DNA from: Corallochytrium limacisporum
Taxonomy: Eukaryota; Opisthokonta
DNA length: 50,456 nucleotides
NCBI GenBank assembly: GCA_002811645.1
Contig: PDIP01000098.1
Span: 86,701 to 137,156 of the forward strand
Direction of reading: 5' to 3'
In this document: positions 29,744 through 38,741 of the stretch, piece after piece
Layout: every line of letters starts with the position of its first letter
How positions within the stretch are numbered: the stretch's first letter is position 1
Made by a program: the position numbers and the translations under genes
Notes under the pieces: model-generated
Database searches by the model: none
What the model was told of the DNA's origin: nothing
The model's input: only the letters and a program-made list of their open reading frames with translations

Positions 29744-31237
29744 GTTCGTGGGTCTTCCACAACCGTCGCATGTGAGAACAGAGTCCTCAGAATAATCTAC
29801 AGAACCCGGAAAGGGTACGAATGCAGCGAGATCTTTATTGGCAAACGTACGCTCATATCAGGACCATCTTACTTGTTTGAACCGTACACTGCAGCCCACT
29901 CGGCCTCAACTACCCGGAACCTTTCTGACCAGCCCGGCGGCGAGACCCACCGCACGGGGTCAGTCCCGAGGGCGCACTCTCTCTCGCTCTCTCCCGCTTT
30001 GGGGGGGGGGCATTTGCCAATTTGTATAATGATGTTTAATTAGGTTATCGGTTTTATTCCTGCCCCCCTGTTTTCCCCGGCGGGGAGCCACCTTTGACCA
30101 AAAAAGACCTGCGCAGTGCGAGGTGTGTGCTGGGTTTTTGGGTGGGGGTACTTGGGTATACCGCGCGCAAGTGTGTGAGTTTGTGCGGCGCTGGGTGTGC
30201 GTGTGCGTGTGTGTGTGTGTTTGTGGAGAGATTTTCTATGCGGTACCGGGAGCCCCAGGCTTTGTGTGAGAGTTTTTTTGCTTTCCATTCTTTGTGTCTT
30301 TGGTATTCTTTTTTGGGGAAGGGGGGGGGAGGGGCGCGCAGGGGAGTTCTTCGGTTTTTCTTTTATTTCTCCAGCCGGGACTGGAAACGGACACAGCGCC
30401 GGCCAAAAACTCGGTACAAAAACTAAGGAAATCACGAAAGGCTTGCCACCGACCCACCCCCGCGAAGGCCGGGGGGGGGACCGTTTCGTTTTTCGTCTTT
30501 TTTTTTGTGTTGGTTCGGGAAAAAAATGGGCGACAGTTTTTTTTTCCCTGTTTCTTTCTTTTTTTTTTCCTTATTTTGGCCCTGCGCGCTGTTGTCCCCT
30601 TACGCACCACCGTCAGCACCGGCCCTGTCTCCAGAGGCCGTTTCCGAGGGCGGGTGGTCAGCAACGGGGACCCACAGGCAACACCGGGCAAAAGGGTGGT
30701 GAATAGAGCGGAGGTAGGGGGGTCTGTGTGTGTGTGTTTGGCTCTCGTCACCCCAGGAACCGAAAAGGGAAAAAAAAGAAAAAAATTGCAGAAAAAAAAT
30801 AAAACCGTGGAGGGGTTGGCACGCATTGATGAGAGTGGGAGCATGGGAGACCGGTATGTTTTATACTGAAATTGCTGTGCAGTGGCAGGGATCAAGAGAC
30901 ACGGACCCCAAGGATCCGATCGGTTTGTCTGACTCGGGCGGGGAGAGGCTACGGCACCAGGATATGTACCGAGGCATGGAGCACGGTTGGGAGTGTGATC
31001 GAGCGTACGAATGCGTTCCGATGGTCTGTTGTTTCTTTATCTCCTTTCTTCCCTACGCACACTAGCGCAAAGAGTTTTGGGTTGCGTGTGTGTAGTTTAA
31101 CATGCATGTGACCAGACAATGGGGTATTTAAACGAGCAACAACAGAATATAATCATGGATAAGGAAAACATTGTGCCATTGCCTGTAAAGAAACAACCGT
31201 ATTCACAAGCCATACAGCGTAGGGCACTCAGGTAAAC
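29744..31237. promoter_or_regulatory. Divergent region CWC2 / GCDH with G- and T-rich tracts
   Basis: This 1.5-kb spacer lies between divergent genes. No gene is supported; long frames here are low-complexity. It contains a G-run at about 30001-30010, a GT-rich run at 30194-30220, G-rich blocks at about 30318-30336 and 30471-30480, and T-rich blocks between about 30498 and 30570. TATTTAAA at 31125-31132 lies 106 bp before the GCDH ATG and is a candidate core promoter element. Confidence 0.4.
30194..30220 (+). repeat. (GT)n microsatellite
   Basis: This is a GT-rich dinucleotide run with two C interruptions, in the CWC2/GCDH spacer. Confidence 0.85.
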
Positions 31238-32617
31238 ATGACCGTCCTTCTGCAGCAAAGTGCCCGCTCCATAAAGACAGGAGCTGGCTTGAGGCCTTTG
31301 GTCCCGGCCCTGCTTAACCAGAGCCGTACTCTTGTAAAGAGCTCCGATAAGGCCACCGGTGGTGCGGCTTCCATGGGTGTTGATGACATCCACGATGGTG
31401 TCGAACCGGCACCGACCAAATTTGTTGCGTTCAATTGGGAAGATCCTCTGCGTCTGGATACTCTGTTAACTGAAGATGAGCAGATGATGTCGCAGACGGC
31501 GCATGACTACGCGCAGTCCAAAATGATGCCCCGGATCAAGGAGGCGAATAGGCTGGGTGTCTTTGATCGGGAGATCTTCCGTGAGATGGGTGCGCTTGGT
31601 TTACTGGGATCATTCGTGCACGGCTACGGCTGTGCAGGAGGTTCCTCCGTAGCTTACGGTCTGATTGCACGTGAGATTGAAGCAGTCGACTCTGCATACC
31701 GCAGTGCAATGTCCGTGATTAGCTCTCTGGTAATGTACCCGATTTACTCCTACGGTTCTGAAGAGCAGCGCCAGAAGTTCCTCCCCGGGCTGGCCTCGGG
31801 TGACTTGATAGGTGCTTTTGGTCTGACTGAGCCGAACCATGGCTCTGATCCGGGAAGTATGGAGACCAAAGCCGTTAAGCAGTCTGACGGTAGCTACAAG
31901 CTGTCCGGCACTAAGTCCTGGATCACCAACTCGCCGTTTGCGGACGTCTTTGTGGTATGGGCTAAGGAGATTGATCCCAAAGCTTCTAAGCCCGGCCCCA
32001 TCAAGGGCTTCCTTATCGAAAGGGGCGCTGATGGCCTCGCGACACCAGACCTGAACAGTGGCAAGTTTTCCCTCCGCGCCTCCAATACTGGACAGATTGT
32101 CATGGAGGAAACACCTGTATCTGCCAACATGGTCCTTCCCAACGTTGAGGGCCTGAAGGGTCCCTTCGGCTGCCTCAGCTCCGCGCGTTATGGTATCGCT
32201 TGGGGTGCCATGGGTGCAGCCGAGTTCTGTTTCAAACACACGCGCCAATACGCTCTAGACCGTCAGCAATTTGGCAACCCTCTGGCGTCCACACAGTTGA
32301 TCCAGAAGAAGTTTGCTGATATGCTGACGGAGATTGCGCTTGCGAATACCGCCAATGTTCAAGTTGGTCGGCTGAAAGACCAAAGTATTGGTAGCCCCGA
32401 AATGATTTCCATTCTGAAACGCAACAACGCGGGCAAAGCCCTGGCTATTGCTCGCGAATGTCGTGACATTCTGGGAGGCAACGGGGTCAGTGATGAGTAC
32501 CACGTCATTCGCCATGTCATGAACCTCGAGGCCGTTAACACGTATGAAGGTACCCATGATGTACATGCTCTCATTCTTGGCCGGGCCATTACGGGCATCC
32601 AGGCCTTCAGCCACTGA
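31238..32617 (+). CDS. GCDH: Glutaryl-CoA dehydrogenase, mitochondrial
   Basis: This 459-residue FAD-dependent acyl-CoA dehydrogenase most closely resembles glutaryl-CoA dehydrogenase, which oxidises and decarboxylates glutaryl-CoA to crotonyl-CoA in lysine and tryptophan breakdown in the mitochondrial matrix. Residues 1-40 are basic and Ser-rich with few acidic residues, a typical presequence. The mature part starts near [20 protein letters not shown], characteristic of GCDH. FAD and substrate motifs are visible: [30 protein letters not shown] and the C-terminal [19 protein letters not shown]. The catalytic base is expected at Glu437 in [19 protein letters not shown]. Arg in SARYGIAWG matches the position used to hold the gamma-carboxylate in GCDH. 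Length is normal. The ATG has A at -3, and AATAAA lies 87 nt after the stop. Confidence 0.93.
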   Translation: MTVLLQQSARSIKTGAGLRPLVPALLNQSRTLVKSSDKATGGAASMGVDDIHDGVEPAPTKFVAFNWEDPLRLDTLLTEDEQMMSQTAHDYAQSKMMPRIKEANRLGVFDREIFREMGALGLLGSFVHGYGCAGGSSVAYGLIAREIEAVDSAYRSAMSVISSLVMYPIYSYGSEEQRQKFLPGLASGDLIGAFGLTEPNHGSDPGSMETKAVKQSDGSYKLSGTKSWITNSPFADVFVVWAKEIDPKASKPGPIKGFLIERGADGLATPDLNSGKFSLRASNTGQIVMEETPVSANMVLPNVEGLKGPFGCLSSARYGIAWGAMGAAEFCFKHTRQYALDRQQFGNPLASTQLIQKKFADMLTEIALANTANVQVGRLKDQSIGSPEMISILKRNNAGKALAIARECRDILGGNGVSDEYHVIRHVMNLEAVNTYEGTHDVHALILGRAITGIQAFSH

Positions 32618-32704
32618 TCGCACACTGATCAACACCTCGCGGTGTCCATCCATGTTTGAACTTTTTATATTTGAGCTTTAGATCCTCTCATATTCTGCAA
32701 TTGG

Positions 32705-32710
32705 AATAAA
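32705..32710 (+). terminator. Polyadenylation signal AATAAA of GCDH
   Basis: A canonical AATAAA lies 87 nt after the GCDH stop, in the 193-bp convergent spacer. Another A-rich AATAAA-like match (aaaataaaat) lies about 40 nt further on. Confidence 0.6.
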
Positions 32711-32810
32711 ACTCTGGCAGACAGACAAGTGACCAAGACTGAAAATAAAATATGTATTTCAATTGCGGTTTCCTTTTTTTTTACATTCGTTAAGACGGCT
32801 TCTCATGTCC

Positions 32811-33410
32811 TCATGCTACGGCATGCTCCGGCAATGGCAAGAGGACCCCAGAACTGGAGCCATTCGATGTTGCCGACCCGTTCTCGGCTGCTTCTGCCTC
32901 AACCGTTGCCACTTCGTCGTCGATTTCTGCCTCGTTAACCTCCTGATAGATAGTAGAAGTTCCATCTGCGATTCTGTTACTCCGTGCAGCACGAATTGCC
33001 AGAATGGTTTTCACCAGGAAGAACGCCGTGCCGGTCACCGTAAATGCCAAAATTGCACACGCCGCCAGAAAGAGGACCCGCCTCAGCCCCCGTGTGCTCT
33101 TGACAACGGCGGTTTGGAGTGCTTCAGCCATTCGGTCCGCCAGAAGCAAATCCCTCTTGTTCTGTGACTCGACCATGGTCTTTCTTAATTGATCCTGCCC
33201 TCCAGCAATTCGTTCCAGTCTGGGCACAAGCTCTGCCAATGCACGATTCACGGCCATGTCCATGCTGCCCGGGCCAGCCCCTGCAGCAGCAGCAGCTGCT
33301 GCTGCCTTGGCTTGCTCCGCATCTTTCCCAGATCCAGTCAGCTGCGAAAAGACCCGCGTCGCAGCTTCCTGTACAATCATGGCCACTATTTTATCACTGC
33401 CTGGTATCAT
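32811..33410 (-). CDS. Small single-pass membrane protein, function unknown
   Basis: I do not recognise this protein. From the ATG at 33410 (A at -3) it has 199 residues. It has an N-terminal helix (MIPGSDKIVAMIVQEAATRV), then an Ala-rich stretch (35-44, encoded by GCA/GCT runs) and Gly-Pro. A predicted coiled or amphipathic helix spans about 50-100 (ALAELVPRLERIAGGQDQLR). One hydrophobic segment spans about 111-134 (VLFLAACAILAFTVTGTAFF), flanked by Arg on both sides, followed by an acidic Ser/Asn-rich tail of about 55 residues. No signal peptide is visible. The single internal membrane helix with a basic flank suggests a membrane-anchored protein of unknown orientation. The frame is open about 10 codons upstream without an ATG. 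An upstream intron is possible but not seen. Coding status is supported by length, sensible composition and a suitable start. Confidence 0.6.
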   Translation of the reverse strand: MIPGSDKIVAMIVQEAATRVFSQLTGSGKDAEQAKAAAAAAAAGAGPGSMDMAVNRALAELVPRLERIAGGQDQLRKTMVESQNKRDLLLADRMAEALQTAVVKSTRGLRRVLFLAACAILAFTVTGTAFFLVKTILAIRAARSNRIADGTSTIYQEVNEAEIDDEVATVEAEAAENGSATSNGSSSGVLLPLPEHAVA

Positions 33411-34153
33411 TTTTGCATGTATGTTAACCTGTTGATACAAAATGTTGCCGTCAACACAGCCTGTCGGCGTCCACTTATGTCTATTTATATATCACGTCAG
33501 CCCGCCGGAAGGGTCGGCGCCCACCTTTGAAACAAGTCGAAACAGACGACAATGTACACACACCTTCCTCTGGCTCTTTGCAGCGCGATGTAGTAGAACA
33601 CACAAATTCCAAGTACCTGTAGATGGCCTTCGAAAAGAACCTCCCATGGAAAACCCCCCGTGTCTCTTACTTCACCGCAGCCGGCCGGCACCGTAACCTC
33701 CAAAAGTCTCCCAATCACCCCATTTTTCGCGATCATTTTGGCGCCTCTCCCCCGACCCGTCCCCCTCCCTTCCTTCTTGGCCACTAGCTATAGCTAGCGG
33801 GCTGGCCCGCCAAGCGGCGGGTCTCGAGATGTGAAGTGGGGGAGGGGTGGAGGATTTGGTGGCCTCCTCCCACCCACCCAACCGGGGAGAACCGTGGTAA
33901 ATTAGGCCCCCATTTCCTGCTCAGGTTACAGAAGCGGGAAGGTATCTGATGCCCGAAGTGGAGTGGGCCAGTGGGGATGTCCTCTGGCTATTTAAGTCTT
34001 GGCCGGAGGAGAGCCGAAAGGGTGTGTGGATAATGGCACCGCGAAGACGTCCAAATTCCAGGGAAACAAGGTGTCTGCTCTGCGGTTGTTGTATGTACAA
34101 GGGAGATTGAGTTTACATTGTGTTTGGATTTAAATGAGTTCATTATTTATTCT
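33411..34153. other. Intergenic upstream of the small membrane protein gene
   Basis: This 743-bp spacer lies between two minus-strand genes and contains no recognisable gene. It has pyrimidine-rich stretches at about 33740-33780 and a TATTTAA at about 33989-33995 in plus orientation. The Agd3-like poly(A) signal lies at its right edge. Confidence 0.45.
34146..34151 (-). terminator. Possible polyadenylation signal (AATAAA) of the Agd3-like gene
   Basis: TTTATT on the plus strand reads AATAAA on the gene strand and starts only 2 nt past the TAA stop. If used, the 3' UTR would be very short. Confidence 0.4.
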
Positions 34154-36754
34154 TTACACCAAAGCTTCACTGCTTGGGGCATAGTATGCGTTTGGATTCA
34201 TTCGCTGCAGTGACCCACGATAGCCGGTAACCTCACTGCTTACGTCTTCTGCGGGACCTGCCGCTCCAACGGAGGTGTCGCTGGAAGAACGAGAAAGAGT
34301 GCTCCGGCCGCTACTTCTGGTACCAATAGATTCATTCGCTGCAGCCTTCCTGGCAGCGAGACTGCGCTTGCGGTGGCGAATGTAGAAGAACACCAGCACA
34401 ATTACCAACAGGACTGCGACACCAGCTACCACGGCAATAATGATTGCAATGTTCATTGTGCTACCACTGCTGTCATCGCCATCTCCGTTGTTTGCATCAT
34501 TTTCACCAGTTGAGCCGGGAATAGGGTTGTCCTCCTCAGCGACTTCATCCAGTGGTCCACGGTTGCGCTGGTCCTCCTCTATCTGCTCCTCTTCCTCGCG
34601 TTGGCGCTGCTCCTCTTCCTGACGCAGACGTTCCTGTTCCTTGGCCTCTTCATCCCCGCGCTCGCGCTCTTCTTGCTCACGCTGACGGGCTTCCTCTTCA
34701 AGACGCTGACGCTCTTCTTCTTCTTGCCGCTCCCGTTCTGCTTCCTCTTGGCGCTCCTTGGCCGCCTCCTCGCTAGTCGGGCTGGAGGGAAAGGAGAAGC
34801 TCATAGGCTTACCTGTACTCAACACGACATAAGTCATGTCATTGCCATAGGGAGCCATGGGCCAGAGGGTGCCTGAATCGGGCATGACAGAGTTCTTGAG
34901 AGCAGTGGTGGGGACGGTGAAAATCACCGCGCAGCCGTTGTCACCGTCAAATTCCACTCCAAGCAAACGGTGGGAGGCCTCATGGCGGATCATTTTAAGG
35001 CTGTAGTCACAACGAGATGAACGATCCTGGGCCCACAACAGCTGAAAGATGTCATCCTGGCGCAGAGAAGTAATGGGCATGGCAGAGTTGACGGTTATCT
35101 GCTCTGTCACCGCCTCGAGCCAGTCGCTAACTAGGGATCCCTCAGTACCATTGCTGTGAACATACTGGCGCATGTTGATCTGATGGAACATGTAGGGGTC
35201 AATATTCAAGTCCAGAATCTGAGGAGCCGCGCGGTCAGCTTCGAACTGTAAAAGCTGATCGAAACTCCAGTCACGGCCGCGGGAATTGAAGTAGTTCATG
35301 TTTTCTTCAGGTGTAGAGGAGTGGAAGTAAATCTCAGTGGCGTAGCGGGGCAAGGAGTAGCGACCGTTGTAGCCTTGCTCTGCTTCATTGATCCGGACAA
35401 TTTTGCGGCTATTGCACCAATCGTACTTGGTGACGTCGCAGACGTGGCACATGATGCCCATTTCTTCCATAACCTTGTAGAGGTTGGCGTTGTACATTCC
35501 ACTGATCATGGGGGTGACCAGAGAGCGGCCGCTGAAATTCCACGTATCATGCACACCCAGAGCTTTGGCAAAGACATCATTGTACCAGAGCTCAACGCGG
35601 ACATCCTGGTAGCTCATGGAGCTTAGCTTGGAGTGGGAAAAGGTATGGGAAGTCCACAGGAAGTTGCTCTTGACCTCATCACGTGATACATAGTTGAACA
35701 GAGGATCTTCGCGCTGCCAGCTCTCAATGAGTGTTTGGTTCTGGCTGAAGTCGTTGTTGAAATCAACACGGTACCAATAATCGGTGCCATTCCCTAGAGC
35801 GTTGCGCACGTCAGTGGGATAACGTGCAACGTAGCGACGCTCGGCCGTATCCATGAGTGGAGAAAGGCTACTGTCGTAGTAGAATACACCGTTGGCATTG
35901 TACGCAAAATCTAGCATCACAGTGCTGTCTGCCGGCAAACGACTGTTGAAGTCGCGCTGCCATTTAAGATGCCAATCCACGTCTTCGGCTGAGACGCGGT
36001 AATTCGTCTTGGTATTCCAGATTCTGTTCGGCAGGAAAAAGTCATCAATCTGAGGCAGAATACTCATGCGTCGGAAGCCAGAGAAAGTACCTTCGGTTAC
36101 CCAATCAATGACAAAATGGATGAGTACCTTGTACTCCGTAGTCCAGTCAGCTGTGCGGACATGCAGGTACAAGTTCTTGAGGCCGTATTTTTCAATGACC
36201 TCTGCAACCATGGCGTTGTTATTCTCGGCATCGACCAGGAGAGGCTCCACGGTGGCGTCAGCGCCATTTACCGCTTCCTTGTTGATGCTGCGGGGCAACA
36301 GTTCCAGGGGACCAAGGTCCAGAGCACGGTCATTCCGAAGAATACGGTCTACTGCGTACTTTGAACGAGCAATGTCAGTGACGCGTGCGTTGTTGGGTGC
36401 AACGTTGTTGACAGTGAAGGTGAGTTGATCATCGCCGCCATTAAGGTAGACGGCGCGGACACCATACTTCAATCGGTATGTGTCTAATTCAGCACGAAAC
36501 TCACCAAGGGCAGGATTGCCGTCGACGACAATACAGGAATACGCTCCATAGCCCTCTTCAATTTCCAATGGCATTGAGCCACCAGCAACCATTATGTCGT
36601 AGCGGAGGTTCATATGGTCCATTGTGTCCTGAACTGGCAGCTTGTATCCGTTGAAAGAGATGAGCAAGCATTTCATCTCAATTTTGTAACTCTGCGCACA
36701 GCTACCGATGGTCAGCGCTGCCAGCAGCGCTGCGCAAAAATTGAAGACCCTCAT
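34154..36754 (-). CDS. Agd3-like polysaccharide deacetylase, membrane-anchored
   Basis: This 866-residue type I membrane protein has a signal peptide at 1-20. The ectodomain (about 22-655) resembles the fungal Agd3/CE18 family, which removes acetyl groups from cell-surface galactosaminogalactan. An N-terminal Rossmann-like part (KCLLISFNGYK..GYGAYSCIVVDGN) is followed by a NodB-like deacetylase. IDD (236-238) serves as motif 1, SHTFSH (369-374; His370 and His374) as motif 2, and FSGRSLVTPMISGM (407-420) matches the family. Motif placement is by eye. Residues about 662-735 are an uninterrupted Glu/Arg/Gln-rich segment (ERQEEEERQRLEEEARQREQ) likely to form a rigid single alpha-helix stalk. An acidic Gly/Asn/Asp linker, a membrane helix (768-791) and a basic/Ser-rich cytosolic tail ending NPNAYYAPSSEALV follow. 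Fungal Agd3 proteins are secreted, so the anchor and stalk are unusual. Substrate is unknown. Confidence 0.8.
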   Translation of the reverse strand: MRVFNFCAALLAALTIGSCAQSYKIEMKCLLISFNGYKLPVQDTMDHMNLRYDIMVAGGSMPLEIEEGYGAYSCIVVDGNPALGEFRAELDTYRLKYGVRAVYLNGGDDQLTFTVNNVAPNNARVTDIARSKYAVDRILRNDRALDLGPLELLPRSINKEAVNGADATVEPLLVDAENNNAMVAEVIEKYGLKNLYLHVRTADWTTEYKVLIHFVIDWVTEGTFSGFRRMSILPQIDDFFLPNRIWNTKTNYRVSAEDVDWHLKWQRDFNSRLPADSTVMLDFAYNANGVFYYDSSLSPLMDTAERRYVARYPTDVRNALGNGTDYWYRVDFNNDFSQNQTLIESWQREDPLFNYVSRDEVKSNFLWTSHTFSHSKLSSMSYQDVRVELWYNDVFAKALGVHDTWNFSGRSLVTPMISGMYNANLYKVMEEMGIMCHVCDVTKYDWCNSRKIVRINEAEQGYNGRYSLPRYATEIYFHSSTPEENMNYFNSRGRDWSFDQLLQFEADRAAPQILDLNIDPYMFHQINMRQYVHSNGTEGSLVSDWLEAVTEQITVNSAMPITSLRQDDIFQLLWAQDRSSRCDYSLKMIRHEASHRLLGVEFDGDNGCAVIFTVPTTALKNSVMPDSGTLWPMAPYGNDMTYVVLSTGKPMSFSFPSSPTSEEAAKERQEEAERERQEEEERQRLEEEARQREQEERERGDEEAKEQERLRQEEEQRQREEEEQIEEDQRNRGPLDEVAEEDNPIPGSTGENDANNGDGDDSSGSTMNIAIIIAVVAGVAVLLVIVLVFFYIRHRKRSLAARKAAANESIGTRSSGRSTLSRSSSDTSVGAAGPAEDVSSEVTGYRGSLQRMNPNAYYAPSSEALV

Positions 36755-37470
36755 GACCCGTTCTAATGTGTGTTAGGAATGTACAGACGTCGTGTGATGT
36801 AGGTGTCCCTGCTCTAATTGAGCTTTCAAGTGTGTCTGATAAGCAGAGGCTGTTCCGATATCAATTACCCCAAGCCTGCTGTGTTGTGCGTGGTGTATAC
36901 TCTCTTCAACCCTAGATCTCGGTAACCCTCTTAAATGAAACTGCAGGGCACCCCGGAAACGATCTGAGAGTCTTTAACTGCTTCACCTGGACCAGTGGTC
37001 TACGAGCATCTGAAATTGCGTAGAATGTGTAACGACAGCCAGGTATTATCAGTAACAATGCCACTGGCAATGGTCATTTATAGCTCTTCACGATGCTGAG
37101 CCACTTTTCCGATCGGATCCGACACGCATAACCTCCATTAGAAATGCTTGTTTCAAATGAGACATGGAGAACATAGCAAATTAGCAAAATTAGATCGAAC
37201 GACAAAGGGACCGAGCGATGGTGCGCACAGCTCTCCGTTCCCTTCTGTTGGTCTCGCTCTTCTCTCCCAGCCTCGTTCCGCACCCATTCCTCCTCCAGGT
37301 TTGCACCTGGTATTCCTCCATACTGAACCTTTAGGACACCACTGAAGAAAAAGTAGAAGGCTGTGCTTTCCCCCCTCCCTTCCCGTCCTCTGTCTTTCCC
37401 CCGTCCCCTCCCTCCCCTTTTCCCTCTCATTCCTGTGGGCCCTTTGCTCGCTCTCTCTCTCGCTCTCTCC

Positions 37471-37691
37471 NNNNNNNNNNNNNNNNNNNNNNNNNNNNNN
37501 NNNNNNNNNNNNNNNNNNNNNNNNNNNNNNNNNNNNNNNNNNNNNNNNNNNNNNNNNNNNNNNNNNNNNNNNNNNNNNNNNNNNNNNNNNNNNNNNNNNN
37601 NNNNNNNNNNNNNNNNNNNNNNNNNNNNNNNNNNNNNNNNNNNNNNNNNNNNNNNNNNNNNNNNNNNNNNNNNNNNNNNNNNNNNNNNNNN
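37471..37691. other. Assembly gap (221 N)
   Basis: A run of 221 N starts directly after a CT-rich repeat and ends before a pyrimidine-rich tract. The missing sequence is probably a longer CT-type repeat. Gap length may be an estimate. Confidence 0.99.
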
Positions 37692-38723
37692 CAAACTTCT
37701 CCCTTCCCTTCCCTTTCGTTTTGCCTTTGGTTCCTTCAATTCGGCCCCCGTGGAGCAGGGGCAAATTATCAAATTGAAAAACGAGAGAGAGACGGGGTTG
37801 GGTTTGGTGTGAGACGGGAGAATGATAGATTCCCCCCCCCTCCCCGGGGGTTCCACTCTCACTTCGTTATGACGCCCACCCAAAGAAAAATCAATAGAAA
37901 AATTATACAAAACCATCCCCCCTTCCCCTTCTGCTCCCCGAGTTCGCTTCATTCTGCGCCACTTCCCTTCGCTTCTCTTCCCTTTCTCTCGCTCGACTCG
38001 ACTACCCCTCCCGGGGGGGGGCTTTGGTTCTGATACTATGAGGATCCGGTGCGTGGTTGTCATGTCCTCTTAATTACCCCTATTTCTTTTTTGGTTCTCC
38101 CTTCCTTTGCCCTCATCCCCCCCCTTTCTCCTCCCTACCAGCCAAGGATCGGCAATCAGGCGCCTTGCGTGGAGGGGAGAGAACCAAATGGGACCCAGCA
38201 CCACAGAGAAAAATGTCTCACACAGTAAATTTTTGGCAGTGAATTTATTAAGCACAGCGCACCCCAGGCCTGAAGGTAACAAGGCCAGTCCCCACCGGGG
38301 CTCGTGACGGGGAAATCAAAATCTCTCGTCCTCCCTCTTTCTGTCTGTCTCGTCGCTCTCGCTTCGCTTATCCTCCGCAAAGAAAATCAATATCTAACCG
38401 AACGGCAGGGACTGTGGTGGAGAGAGGCATAGAATAAGTACTGAAAAGTTGTACGGCCCCGGCTTTTTGCGCTTACAAACGCACAATGTCCTGCGCGGTC
38501 TTCGCTAGGTGCCTTGGTGATTTATCCGAACGGAAGCCAGACACCTTTTATTTTTTAATTTTGAGCCAGTCGCAGACTTCCCTCGTTCTTCTCTCTCCGG
38601 GGCGGGTGGGGTAAAGGCCCGGCACCGGTGCGTCGGGTTGGCTATACATATTATATTAAGTAATACTGGCCTGCCAACCCACTCGCGCGCCAGAATGACA
38701 TAGGTCCCCACTGCGACTCCACT

Positions 38724-38741
38724 CCCCCCGGGGGGGGGGGG
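38724..38741 (+). repeat. C6-G12 junction
   Basis: A run of six C followed directly by twelve G, of the same type as those at 7440, 19557, 50282 and 50404. Confidence 0.8.

Noticed and set aside
29366-30043. 225-codon plus-strand frame
   Set aside because: Most of it is antisense to the CWC2 N-terminus; it has no recognisable domain and ends in low-complexity sequence.
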